A DNA stretch of 64,000 bases, from positions 186,001-250,000 of the forward strand of contig BPJM01000002.1 in assembly GCA_026004615.1 (NCBI GenBank). The letters are read 5' to 3'. Shown here one piece after another: positions 9,627 to 17,136 of this stretch (positions within the stretch are counted from its first letter, which is position 1; each line of letters begins with the position of its first letter). The notes beneath the pieces were generated by a model that was not told where the DNA came from, searched no databases, and was given only the letters and a program-made list of their open reading frames with translations. Source of the DNA: Planctomycetota bacterium. GTDB taxonomy: Bacteria > Planctomycetota > J058 > J103. Both the position numbers and the translations under genes were made by a program.

Positions 9627-10223
9627 ATGCGGGATGCGCCGCTGAGTCCGGAGCAGTGGCAGGAGCTGCCGCCGTATTCGCGCGCGGTGGTGTTCGCGGC
9701 ATGGGCGCACCGCGCGCAGCGGCGCAAGTGGCCGCCGGTCGACTACCTGCGCCACCCGCTGGAGGTGGCGGCGCTGCTGTCGCGGCTGGGCGCCGCTGAG
9801 CCGACGCTCCTCGCGGCGGTGCTGCACGATACCGTGGAGGACACCGAGGCGAGCCTCGAGCAGATCGAGCGGCGGTTCGGAGCCGAGGTCGCCGGGCTGG
9901 TGGGGGAGCTGACCAACCCGGCGGCGCTCCGCCGCCAGGAGCGCCTGGCGTACTTCCGGCGCAAGATGGGGGAGCTGAGCCTGCCGGCGCTGCAGATCAA
10001 GCTGGCCGATCGGCTGCACAATCTCGAGGATTGCCGGCGCGCGCCGCCGGATTTCCGCGCGCGCTACTGCGCGGAGGCCCAGGCGATGTTGCAGGCGATC
10101 CCGGCGGCGCGCCGTGCCGATCGGATCGTGGCGGCGTTGGCGGCCGCGATCGACGCCGTGGTGCGAGAGCTCTCGGGGGGAGCAGAGCCCGCCGGCGGCG
10201 GTGGGGAGGGGCCGGAGCGGTGA
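9627..10223 (+). CDS. HD-domain protein resembling small (p)ppGpp hydrolases
   Basis: 198 residues. The pattern DYLRHPLEVAALL, then LHDTVEDTEAS (the HD pair at residues 67-68) and LADRLHNLEDC, is that of the hydrolase half of RelA/SpoT and of small MESH1-like enzymes that remove pyrophosphate from (p)ppGpp. No synthetase, TGS or ACT domain is present, so a small alarmone hydrolase is the best guess; a different nucleotide substrate is possible. The ATG at 9627 has GGGGAGC just upstream. The stop overlaps the GTG start of the ADP-ribosylglycohydrolase gene (GTGA). Confidence 0.82.
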   Translation: MRDAPLSPEQWQELPPYSRAVVFAAWAHRAQRRKWPPVDYLRHPLEVAALLSRLGAAEPTLLAAVLHDTVEDTEASLEQIERRFGAEVAGLVGELTNPAALRRQERLAYFRRKMGELSLPALQIKLADRLHNLEDCRRAPPDFRARYCAEAQAMLQAIPAARRADRIVAALAAAIDAVVRELSGGAEPAGGGGEGPER

Positions 10224-11269
10224 GCGCCGCACCACGAGTCGGCTCGGCGGAGCAGTTCGCAGGCGCGCTGCTCGGCCAGTGCCTCGGGGATGCGCTGGGG
10301 CTGCCGGTCGAGGGGCACACGCCCGAGGTCTGCGCCGCCTACGTCGAGGGGCTGCGAGCGGGGCGGCGGCGGGGCGGCGGGCGGCACCCCTTCGGCCAGA
10401 TCAGCGACGACTCCCAGCTCGCCCGCGAGCTGCTGGTGAGCTGGGTGGAGCGGCACGCCTTCGATCCGGCCGACTACGCCCGCCGCATCGCGCGGCTGTT
10501 CGCCGAGCAGCGCATCGTGGGGTACGGGCGCTCGACCCGGCGCGCGGCGCTGCGGCTGCTCGCGGGCGTGCCGTGGGAGCAGGCGGGCGAGCCGCCGCCC
10601 CTGGCCGGCAACGGCGGCGCCATGCGCGCGGCACCGGTGGGGCTCATGTGCGCCGGTGATTTCGAGCGGCTGGCCGAGGTCGCGATCACCCAGTGCCGCA
10701 TCACCCACGCCGATCCGCGGGCGTGCGCGGGTGCGGTGGCGATCGCCGGTGCGACGGCGCTCGCGCTCGAGCGCGGCCCGCTCGAGCCAGGGCGCTTCGT
10801 CGCCCGGCTGCTGCCGTGGGTCGCACGGGCGGAGGCGGGCTTCGCCGCGGAGCTCGAGCGGCTGCCCGCGCTGCTGGAGCAACAGCCTCCCGAGGCGGCC
10901 CGCCAGCTCGCGCGCGCGGGTCTGCCGCCTGGCAGCGCGCCCGACTGGCCCGGCATCTCGCCGTTCGTGCTGCCGAGCGTGCTCTGGTCGCTGTACTGCT
11001 TCCTGCGGGCGCCGGATGACTGGCTCGCCGCGGTCCACACCGCGATCGCGGCCGGCGGCGACACCGACACCACCGCCGCCATGACCGGCGCGCTGGCCGG
11101 GGCGCGGCTCGGCCGCGGGGCCCTGCCGCCTTCGGAGCTGGCGCTCGTGCAGGACCGGGGCGGCTGGCGGGAGGCGGAGCTGGGTGCGCTGGCGGAGCTG
11201 GCCTGGCGGCTGGTGTATCCGGTGGCGGGGCGGCAGGACGCGGCCGCGGACTACAGCGCGCGCTCGTAG
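10220..11269 (+). CDS. ADP-ribosylglycohydrolase family protein
   Basis: 349 residues from a GTG overlapping the preceding stop. Fold markers: ALLGQCLGDALGLPVEG near the start, ISDDSQLARELL (first metal-binding cluster, about residues 59-70), GNGGAMRAAP, and AAGGDTDTTAAMTGALAGA (second metal cluster, about 276-294). These enzymes use a binuclear Mg centre to remove ADP-ribose from proteins or related ADP-ribosyl compounds. Here it is paired with an HD nucleotide hydrolase, suggesting a small nucleotide-signal or repair unit (inference). The last 19 bases overlap the convergent GNAT gene. Confidence 0.92.
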   Translation: MSAAPRVGSAEQFAGALLGQCLGDALGLPVEGHTPEVCAAYVEGLRAGRRRGGGRHPFGQISDDSQLARELLVSWVERHAFDPADYARRIARLFAEQRIVGYGRSTRRAALRLLAGVPWEQAGEPPPLAGNGGAMRAAPVGLMCAGDFERLAEVAITQCRITHADPRACAGAVAIAGATALALERGPLEPGRFVARLLPWVARAEAGFAAELERLPALLEQQPPEAARQLARAGLPPGSAPDWPGISPFVLPSVLWSLYCFLRAPDDWLAAVHTAIAAGGDTDTTAAMTGALAGARLGRGALPPSELALVQDRGGWREAELGALAELAWRLVYPVAGRQDAAADYSARS

Positions 11270-12390
11270 ATGCGGTAGGTCTTGTAGCGCACCCCGCCCA
11301 TCAGCTCGATGCCGTGGTTGATGCGGTGGTTGTCCTCCAGCGTCCAGGACAGCTCGGACGGCTCGGTATAGCCGGCGGCCACCCCGCGGCGGTGCGTCTC
11401 GGCGTACAATAGCACACTCAGTCCCTTCAGCTCGGGCCGGCCACGGAACTGCGGGCGGATGCCGAGCAGCACCAGGCGCGCGCTGCGCACGCCCCGTACC
11501 TTGAGCCGCCACCACAGCCGCGCCGCCCCGAACGGAAACAGCCGACCGTCGAGCCCGCGCAGCGCCGCATTCAGGTTGGGCAGCGCCAGCGACATCGCCA
11601 CCGGCTCGCCCTGCAGCTCGGCGATCAGCGCGATGGCCGGATCGACCAGCAGCCGCAGCTGCTCGGCCATGACCTGCAGTTCGCGTTCGGTCAGGGGCAC
11701 GAAGCCCCAGTTGTTCGACCATGCCTCGTTGAAGATGGTCATGATCGTGCGCACCTCGGCGGCCAGCCGCCGCCGCTGGACGCCGCGCACCACCAGGCCC
11801 GGGGTGGCGCGCGTCATCTCGGCGAGCTGCAGGGTCGGTTCGCTGAGCGCGCCAGGCACGTAGCGCCAGGCGTACAGGTCCTTCGCCTTGGTGAAGCCGA
11901 GTCCCTCCAGCAGCCGCGCGCTCCAGGGCGGATCGTGCGGCATGAGCAGAAACGGCGGCTCCGCGAAGCCCTCGACCAGCACGCCTGCTTCCCCGTTGAT
12001 GTTGAGCTGGAAGGGCCCGCGCGCCCGCACCAGCCCCCGCGCCCGCAGCCAGCCGGCGGCCGCCTCCCAGAGCGCCCGCGCCACCTCCGGCTCGTCCGGC
12101 GCCAGGAAAAACCCGAAAAACCCCGTGGCGTCGCGGTAGCGATCCAGGTGGAGCCGGTCCAGCTGGGCGCTGATGCGCCCGACGGGCTCGCCCCGACGCC
12201 AGGCGACGAAGAACTCCGCCTCGCCGTGCTCGAAGAACGGGTTGTGCCGGCGGTCGAGCAGCGCCTGCCGTTCCCGGCGCAGCGGCGGGATCCAGGCAGG
12301 ATCCCGCCGCATGAGCCGCCACTCGAGCTCGACGAAGGCCCGGCGCTCCACGCTGCTCAGCGCCGGCCGCACGGCGATGGAAGCGGGCAT
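11251..12390 (-). CDS. GNAT-fold acyltransferase, candidate bacterial ceramide synthase (bCerS-like)
   Basis: 379 residues. It belongs to a family usually annotated as GNAT or dATP-pyrophosphohydrolase-like: PAWIPPLRRERQALLD, NPFFEHGEAEFFVAWR, GFFGFFLAPDEPE, NEAWSNNWGFVPLTE, then SWTLEDNHRINHGIELMGG and a YKTYRIYERAL end. The Caulobacter ceramide synthase is described as an acyltransferase of this general kind, coded near the serine palmitoyltransferase gene. Here the gene follows an SPT-like gene by 13 bases on the same strand. The ceramide-synthase role is therefore a context inference; the GNAT-related family call is firmer. The ATG at 12390 is used. No transmembrane segment is evident. 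Confidence 0.65.
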   Translation of the reverse strand: MPASIAVRPALSSVERRAFVELEWRLMRRDPAWIPPLRRERQALLDRRHNPFFEHGEAEFFVAWRRGEPVGRISAQLDRLHLDRYRDATGFFGFFLAPDEPEVARALWEAAAGWLRARGLVRARGPFQLNINGEAGVLVEGFAEPPFLLMPHDPPWSARLLEGLGFTKAKDLYAWRYVPGALSEPTLQLAEMTRATPGLVVRGVQRRRLAAEVRTIMTIFNEAWSNNWGFVPLTERELQVMAEQLRLLVDPAIALIAELQGEPVAMSLALPNLNAALRGLDGRLFPFGAARLWWRLKVRGVRSARLVLLGIRPQFRGRPELKGLSVLLYAETHRRGVAAGYTEPSELSWTLEDNHRINHGIELMGGVRYKTYRIYERAL

Positions 12391-12403
12391 CGGAGCGCGG
12401 TCC

Positions 12404-13645
12404 TCACCCGATGATGCCGAGCCCGCGGCCGACGGTCTCGAACAGCTCCAGCGCGCGCGCCAGGTGCGCGGGTTCGTGGGTCGCCATGACGCTGGTGCGC
12501 AACAGCGCCCGGTTGCGGGGCACCGCCGGATAGAGCACGCAGTTGGTGTACACCCCGGCGTCGAGCAACGAGCGCCACAGCCACAACGTCCGGGCTTCGT
12601 CGCCCACGATGACCGGCACGATGGGGCCCTCGGCCCGTCCGATCTCGAAGCCCATCGCCCGCAGGCCAGCGCGCCACATGGCGGCGTTGGCGTGAAGCCG
12701 CTCCAGCCGCTCCGGCTCCTCCAGCAGCACGGTGAGGGCGGCGTCCACGGCGGCGACGTTGGGCGGCGGCAGGCTGGCGGAGAACAGCATCGGGCGCCCG
12801 AAGTGGCGGATATAGTCGATCACGCGCGCCGGCCCGGCGACGAAGCCGCCCACCGAGGCGAACGACTTGGAGAACGTCCCCATGATGAGGTCGACCTGGT
12901 CGGTCAGCCCGTAGTGCGCTGCGGTGCCGCGCCCGCCGGGCCCCACGGTACCGAGCCCGTGTGCGTCGTCGACGAACAGCCGGGCGCCCGCGGCGCGCAC
13001 CAGCGGCGCGATCTCGGGCAGCGGCGCCAGGTCGCCCTCCATGCTGTAGAGCCCATCCACCACCACCAGGATGCCGCCGCCGTGCTGGCGCGCCTCGGCG
13101 AGCACCCGCTCGAGGTCGGCGAGGTCGTTGTGCCGGAAGCGGACCAGCCGCCCGCGCGCCAGCCGGGCTCCGTCGAGCAGCGAGGCGTGGTCGTGCCAGT
13201 CCAGCACCGCGGTGTCGTGCTCGCCCAGCAGCGCGGTCAGCACGCCGAGGTTGGTCTGATACCCGGTGGCAAACACCAGCGCCGCCTCCTTGCCCACGAA
13301 GGCGGCGAGCCGCTCTTCCAGCCGCTCGTGCACGCAGAAGGTGCCGTTGAGCAGCCGGCTGCCGGTACAGCTCGTGCCCAGGGCGCGGGCGGCCTGGGCG
13401 GCCGCCTCCCGCACCCGCGGGTCGGCGGTCAGCCCCAGGTAGTTGTTCGAACCGAGCATGATGACCTGCCGGCCCTGGAGCCGCGCCACCGGGCCGTCGT
13501 TGTTCTCCAGCGGCAAGAAGTACGGATACAGCCCGAGGGCGCGCGCGGCGTCGGCGCTGTCGAAGGCGTGTGCCTTGGCGAAGATGTCGGCATCCACGGT
13601 CTCGGCGGTCTGAAACCGGCGCTCCAGCAGCTCGGTCAGTTCCAT
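12404..13645 (-). CDS. Serine palmitoyltransferase-like alpha-oxoamine synthase
   Basis: 413 residues, PLP-dependent. Serine palmitoyltransferase (SPT) condenses serine with an acyl thioester to start sphingoid-base synthesis. Seen: GSNNYLGLT, GTSCTGSRLLNGT (residues 90-102), DHASLLDGARL, VVVDGLYSMEGDLAPLPEI, VDDAHGLG (225-232), and the PLP Lys in GTFSKSFASVGGFVAG (Lys260). SRLLNGT followed by the ending GRGLGIIG resembles bacterial SPT more than BioF or Kbl, and the block from HNDLADLE through SMEGDLAPLP strongly recalls Bacteroides SPT. The ATG at 13645 has GGGGAGGAC upstream. A TACAGT box at 13689-13694 on this strand may be its -10. A Kbl/BioF-type specificity cannot be fully excluded. 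Confidence 0.82.
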   Translation of the reverse strand: MELTELLERRFQTAETVDADIFAKAHAFDSADAARALGLYPYFLPLENNDGPVARLQGRQVIMLGSNNYLGLTADPRVREAAAQAARALGTSCTGSRLLNGTFCVHERLEERLAAFVGKEAALVFATGYQTNLGVLTALLGEHDTAVLDWHDHASLLDGARLARGRLVRFRHNDLADLERVLAEARQHGGGILVVVDGLYSMEGDLAPLPEIAPLVRAAGARLFVDDAHGLGTVGPGGRGTAAHYGLTDQVDLIMGTFSKSFASVGGFVAGPARVIDYIRHFGRPMLFSASLPPPNVAAVDAALTVLLEEPERLERLHANAAMWRAGLRAMGFEIGRAEGPIVPVIVGDEARTLWLWRSLLDAGVYTNCVLYPAVPRNRALLRTSVMATHEPAHLARALELFETVGRGLGIIG

Positions 13646-13768
13646 GGCGTCCTCCCCCTGCCGTGGCGGGCGCGCCCACCTCGGGGCGCGACTGTAGCAG
13701 ACCTCCGAGCGGACGTCCACTGGTCAACCTGTCGCCGGGCGGTCCCCCGCAGACCGGGCGTCCCGCAG

Positions 13769-13798
13769 TTGAGCGGGTGGGCCGGCGGGCGCTACCAT
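13769..13798 (+). promoter_or_regulatory. Candidate promoter giving a leaderless Nudix mRNA
   Basis: TTGAGC (13769-13774), an 18-base spacer, then TACCAT (13793-13798). The GTG start lies only 6 bases beyond the -10 box and no Shine-Dalgarno sequence precedes it, so the transcript probably begins at or near the start codon. Confidence 0.45.
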
Positions 13799-13804
13799 GC
13801 CGCG

Positions 13805-14425
13805 GTGTTCGGGGAGCGGCTGACGATCGCGCGCATCGAGCGGGCGCTCCGCGCCCGCCCGCCCGGCGAGGGGGCTGCCGGGCTGCTCGCGCGGCTGCCC
13901 GGGGTGCGGCGGGCGGCGGTGGCGGTGGTGCTGCGCGAGCCGCCCGGGGGCGAGGCGGAGGTGCTGCTGATCCGGCGGACCGAGCGGCCGGGCGATCCGT
14001 GGGCGGGGCAGATCGCGCTGCCAGGCGGCCGGCTGGAGCCGGCCGACGGGGGCAGCGCGCGCGCCGCGGCCGTGCGTGAGGTGCGCGAGGAGGTCGGGCT
14101 CGATCTGGGGGCCGGCGGGCGCTGGCTCGGCCGGCTCGCCCCCGCGCAGGCCATGGCGCGGGGCCGGCCGCTGCCGCTGGTGATCTTCCCCCAGGTGTTC
14201 GGGCTCGGCGAGCCGCTGCTGCCGCTCGCGCCCCACCCAGCCGAGGTCGCCAGGGTGCTGTGGGTGCCGCTGGGCGCGCTCGCCTCGGGCGAGCACGACG
14301 ACACCATCCGCTGGCGCCCGGCAGGGCTACCCGCCGGGCTGGACCTGCGGTGCTGGCGCTGGCAGGGCGAGGTGATCTGGGGGCTGACCTACCGCATGCT
14401 CAGGAGCCTGCTGGCGCTGCTCTGA
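13805..14425 (+). CDS. Nudix hydrolase, CoA-pyrophosphatase-like
   Basis: 206 residues from a GTG at 13805. The Nudix box is complete: GGRLEP at its start, then AVREVREEVGL with the REVREE metal-binding core. It is preceded by DPWAGQIALPGG, the upstream motif typical of the NudL/CoA-pyrophosphatase branch, which splits CoA and acyl-CoA into 4'-phosphopantetheine and 3',5'-ADP. The substrate assignment is by family only. Its end overlaps the convergent acyl-CoA dehydrogenase by 26 bases. Confidence 0.85.
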   Translation: MFGERLTIARIERALRARPPGEGAAGLLARLPGVRRAAVAVVLREPPGGEAEVLLIRRTERPGDPWAGQIALPGGRLEPADGGSARAAAVREVREEVGLDLGAGGRWLGRLAPAQAMARGRPLPLVIFPQVFGLGEPLLPLAPHPAEVARVLWVPLGALASGEHDDTIRWRPAGLPAGLDLRCWRWQGEVIWGLTYRMLRSLLALL

Positions 14426-16349
14426 GCGGCTCCGGCTCGGCTGCCCGCGCGGACAGGGCCGGCGGCGGCTGGGGCTGCCCGTGCGCCAGCTGCGCCTCCG
14501 GGGCGGTGCGGCGCTCTGGCCGATACAGCACCTCCTCCAGCCAGGCGTGCTCGCCGGCGAGCACCTGCCGGGCGAGCGCGGACAGGTGCGCGTCGTCGTT
14601 GCGCCACAGCGCGCGGAAGCTGGCCTGGACGCGGCGGCGCGCCTGCCGGCAGAACACGTCCGCCAGCGCCTCGGCCTGCGCGGCGGCGGGGTGGCCGGCC
14701 TGGCGCATCGCACGGGCACGGCTCACGCTCGCCGCCATGGCGAACAGCTCCATCCCCACGTCGACCAGCCGGAACAGAAACGCCTGCTTGCGCTCCAGCT
14801 TCGCCCGGTGCACCAGCATGCCGTGGAAGATCGAGCGGGCCAGCTTGCGGCAGTTGCGCTCGACGAAGCGGATCCAGCGCGCGAGCCGCCCATAGCGGCC
14901 GAACCGCGGCCACCAGCCCCAGCCCAGCCAGCGGCTGGGATACCACCAGGCGTAAAACGCCACGATCCTGGGCAGCGCGGCCAGCCGGCTCCACACACTC
15001 GCCCTGGGATCGATCAGCGCGCCGGCGACCTCCAGGTGCTTGTCGACCGCCTCGCGCGCCATGAACAGGTGCATGATCTCGCTCGAGCCCTCGAAGATGC
15101 GGTTGATGCGCGCGTCCCGCATCTGGCGTTCGATCCCGATCGGTTCCTCGCCGCGCGCTGCCAGCGAGCGCTCGGTCTCGTAGCCGCGGCCGCCGCGGAT
15201 CTGCATCGCGGTGTCGATCAGCTTCCACTGCGTGACGGTGTTGAACTCCTTGGCCGCGGCGGCTTCGAGCCGGATGTCGTAGCCGGGCCGGTCCGCCAGC
15301 CCGCTGGCGCATTCGGAGACCGCGTCCATGGCGTAGCTGGACGCGGCCATGTCGGCGAGCATGTGGGCGATCGCCTCGTGCTTGCCGATCGGCACCCCCC
15401 ACTGCACCCGCTCGCCCGCCCAGCGCCGCACGGCCGCCAGCGCTTGCTTGACGGTGCCGCAGGCCCCGGCGGGCAGCGCCAGCCGGCCGGTGTTCAGCGT
15501 TACCAGCGCGATCTTGAGCCCGCGCCCCTCCTCCCCGATCAGGTTCTCCTTGGGCACCCGGACGTCGCGGAAGCGCAGCACCGCGTTACCGATCGCGCGC
15601 AGACCCATGAAGCGGCAGCGGTGCACCACCTCCACGCCCGGCCAGTCGCTCTCGACGACGAAGGCGCTGATCTTGCCCGTCTCCTTGTGACGGGCCATGA
15701 CCACCAACAGCTCGGCGAAGGTGCCATTGGTGCACCAGAGCTTCTCGCCATTCAGGATCCAGCCCTCGCCGTCGGGCGCGAGCTCGACCGTGGTCGCCAA
15801 CCGCGCCGGGTCCGAGCCGACGTCCGGCTCGGTGAGCGCAAACGCGCTGATGGCACCGCGCGCGCAGCGCGGGAGATACTTCTCCTTGAGCCGCTCGGAG
15901 CCGAACAGCTTCAGCGGCTGCGGCACCCCGATCGACTGGTGCGCGGACAGCAGCGCCCCCACGTTGGGGTCGTGTCCGGAGATCAGCTGCATCAGGCGGT
16001 CGTACTCGAACTGCCGCAGGCCCAGGCCGCCGTATTCCTTGGGGATCTTCATGCCGAACAGCCCGAGCCGGCGCAGGCCCTCGATCACGTGCTCGGGGTA
16101 CTCACCGCTCTCGTCGATCGCGACCGGATCGACCTGCTCGCGCAAAAAGGCCTCGACCTTCTCGTAGAGCTCGACGAACTCCGGCCGCTCGAGGGAGCCG
16201 GCAGGAAACGGGTCGATGACCTCCAGGCGGAGGTTGCCGAGGAACAGCTCGCGCATGAAGCTAGAGGAGGTCCACTCCTTCTGGCGCGCGGCCTCGACGA
16301 CCTCGCGCGCCTCGGCCTCGGTGGCATGGTGCCGATCCGGCTCGCTCAT
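14400..16349 (-). CDS. Acyl-CoA dehydrogenase with long C-terminal extension
   Basis: 649 residues, well above the usual 380-400. The N-terminal 430 residues are a standard FAD acyl-CoA dehydrogenase: GLFGMKIPKEYGGLGL, ALTEPDVGSDPA, GEKLWCTNG, and INRIFEGSSEIMHLFMARE at the end of the core. About 200 further residues (with AFYAWWYPSRWLGWGWW and a helical region rich in Arg and Ala) form the type of extension seen in long ACADs related to VLCAD/ACAD9, which helps membrane association (inference). The ATG at 16349 follows GGAGCG. The enzyme oxidises acyl-CoA to enoyl-CoA in fatty-acid breakdown; chain length is not evident. Confidence 0.9.
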   Translation of the reverse strand: MSEPDRHHATEAEAREVVEAARQKEWTSSSFMRELFLGNLRLEVIDPFPAGSLERPEFVELYEKVEAFLREQVDPVAIDESGEYPEHVIEGLRRLGLFGMKIPKEYGGLGLRQFEYDRLMQLISGHDPNVGALLSAHQSIGVPQPLKLFGSERLKEKYLPRCARGAISAFALTEPDVGSDPARLATTVELAPDGEGWILNGEKLWCTNGTFAELLVVMARHKETGKISAFVVESDWPGVEVVHRCRFMGLRAIGNAVLRFRDVRVPKENLIGEEGRGLKIALVTLNTGRLALPAGACGTVKQALAAVRRWAGERVQWGVPIGKHEAIAHMLADMAASSYAMDAVSECASGLADRPGYDIRLEAAAAKEFNTVTQWKLIDTAMQIRGGRGYETERSLAARGEEPIGIERQMRDARINRIFEGSSEIMHLFMAREAVDKHLEVAGALIDPRASVWSRLAALPRIVAFYAWWYPSRWLGWGWWPRFGRYGRLARWIRFVERNCRKLARSIFHGMLVHRAKLERKQAFLFRLVDVGMELFAMAASVSRARAMRQAGHPAAAQAEALADVFCRQARRRVQASFRALWRNDDAHLSALARQVLAGEHAWLEEVLYRPERRTAPEAQLAHGQPQPPPALSARAAEPEPLRAAPAGS

Positions 16350-16517
16350 GGCTGCGCTCCTGTCGTGGCTGTTCAGGGAGGGCGCACCGCGCGGTCGCAT
16401 CGCGCGCCGCGTCATCCGGACTGCAGTATACCCCGACCGCCGGCCGGGCGCAATACGAACGTTCGTTTTCCTCCGGCGGACACCGCCCCGCGGGGGCCGG
16501 CCTCGCCACCCGCCCGC

Positions 16518-16883
16518 TCAGCCGTCGCCGCCGGCGATGCTCCGCCGCAGCAGCTCGAGCAGCCGGCGCTCCTCCGGGGTGATGCGGCCGTCGGCCCCAC
16601 AGACCTTCTCCGCCTCGGTCAGGAACAGGCGCCGGTGCTCCAGCGGGACGGAATCGATGTCCAGCTGGTGGGGCGGCGGGGGGCGCAACAGCCACTTCTG
16701 CAGCTGGGCCACCCGCGCTCCCTGCAGGCCCAGGCGCTCGCACAGCCGCTGGAACCAGGCGCGTTCCTGGGGCTGGACGGCGCGGTCGACCCATGCGACG
16801 GCACACAGAAATCCGAGCAGCCGCTCGGCGAGTTCGGGCGGCAACGCGGTCCCGGAGCCCGGGCGCGCGCGCTGTTCCGACAT
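16518..16883 (-). CDS. TerB-like small protein
   Basis: 121 residues. Helical pattern with LLGFLCAVAWVDRAVQPQE, then FLTEAEKVCGADGRITPEE near the end. The repeated A-x-x-D-G/A-x-I/V-x-P-x-E helical turn is characteristic of TerB/DjlA-N-like domains, which may bind metal and are found in stress-linked proteins. Standing alone, no function can be assigned. The ATG at 16883 is the only good start. Confidence 0.72.
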   Translation of the reverse strand: MSEQRARPGSGTALPPELAERLLGFLCAVAWVDRAVQPQERAWFQRLCERLGLQGARVAQLQKWLLRPPPPHQLDIDSVPLEHRRLFLTEAEKVCGADGRITPEERRLLELLRRSIAGGDG

Positions 16884-17019
16884 GGCGACGCCCTCCGCCT
16901 CCAGCGGTCAACCCCCCTGCCAGCGCGGCGCCTGGAGCATAGCGGGCCGGCGCGGCCGGGGCAATCCCCGCCGGAGCGGCCCTGGGAGCGGCGGCGCTGG
17001 CCACGGCGGCCGGCGCGGC

Positions 17020-17025
17020 TATACT
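17020..17025 (+). promoter_or_regulatory. Candidate -10 box upstream of the aconitase-like gene
   Basis: TATACT in a GC-rich gap, about 110 bases before the chosen TTG start. The -35 region at the usual distance is poor (CTGGCC). Confidence 0.35.
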
Positions 17026-17136
17026 GGCCCGCCGGCTCGGGGACCGGCCGGGGGCGCGCCGGCCCGGCCCCGGCGCTTGAGCGGGCTCCCGGTCGCGTCC
17101 ATACTGAAGGGCTCGAGACCCGGTGGAGAGCTGCCG

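Noticed and set aside
12404..13645. 8-amino-7-oxononanoate synthase or 2-amino-3-ketobutyrate CoA ligase
   Set aside because: No biotin or threonine-degradation genes nearby, and SRLLNGT, SMEGDLAPLP and the GIIG end fit SPT better; not entirely excluded.
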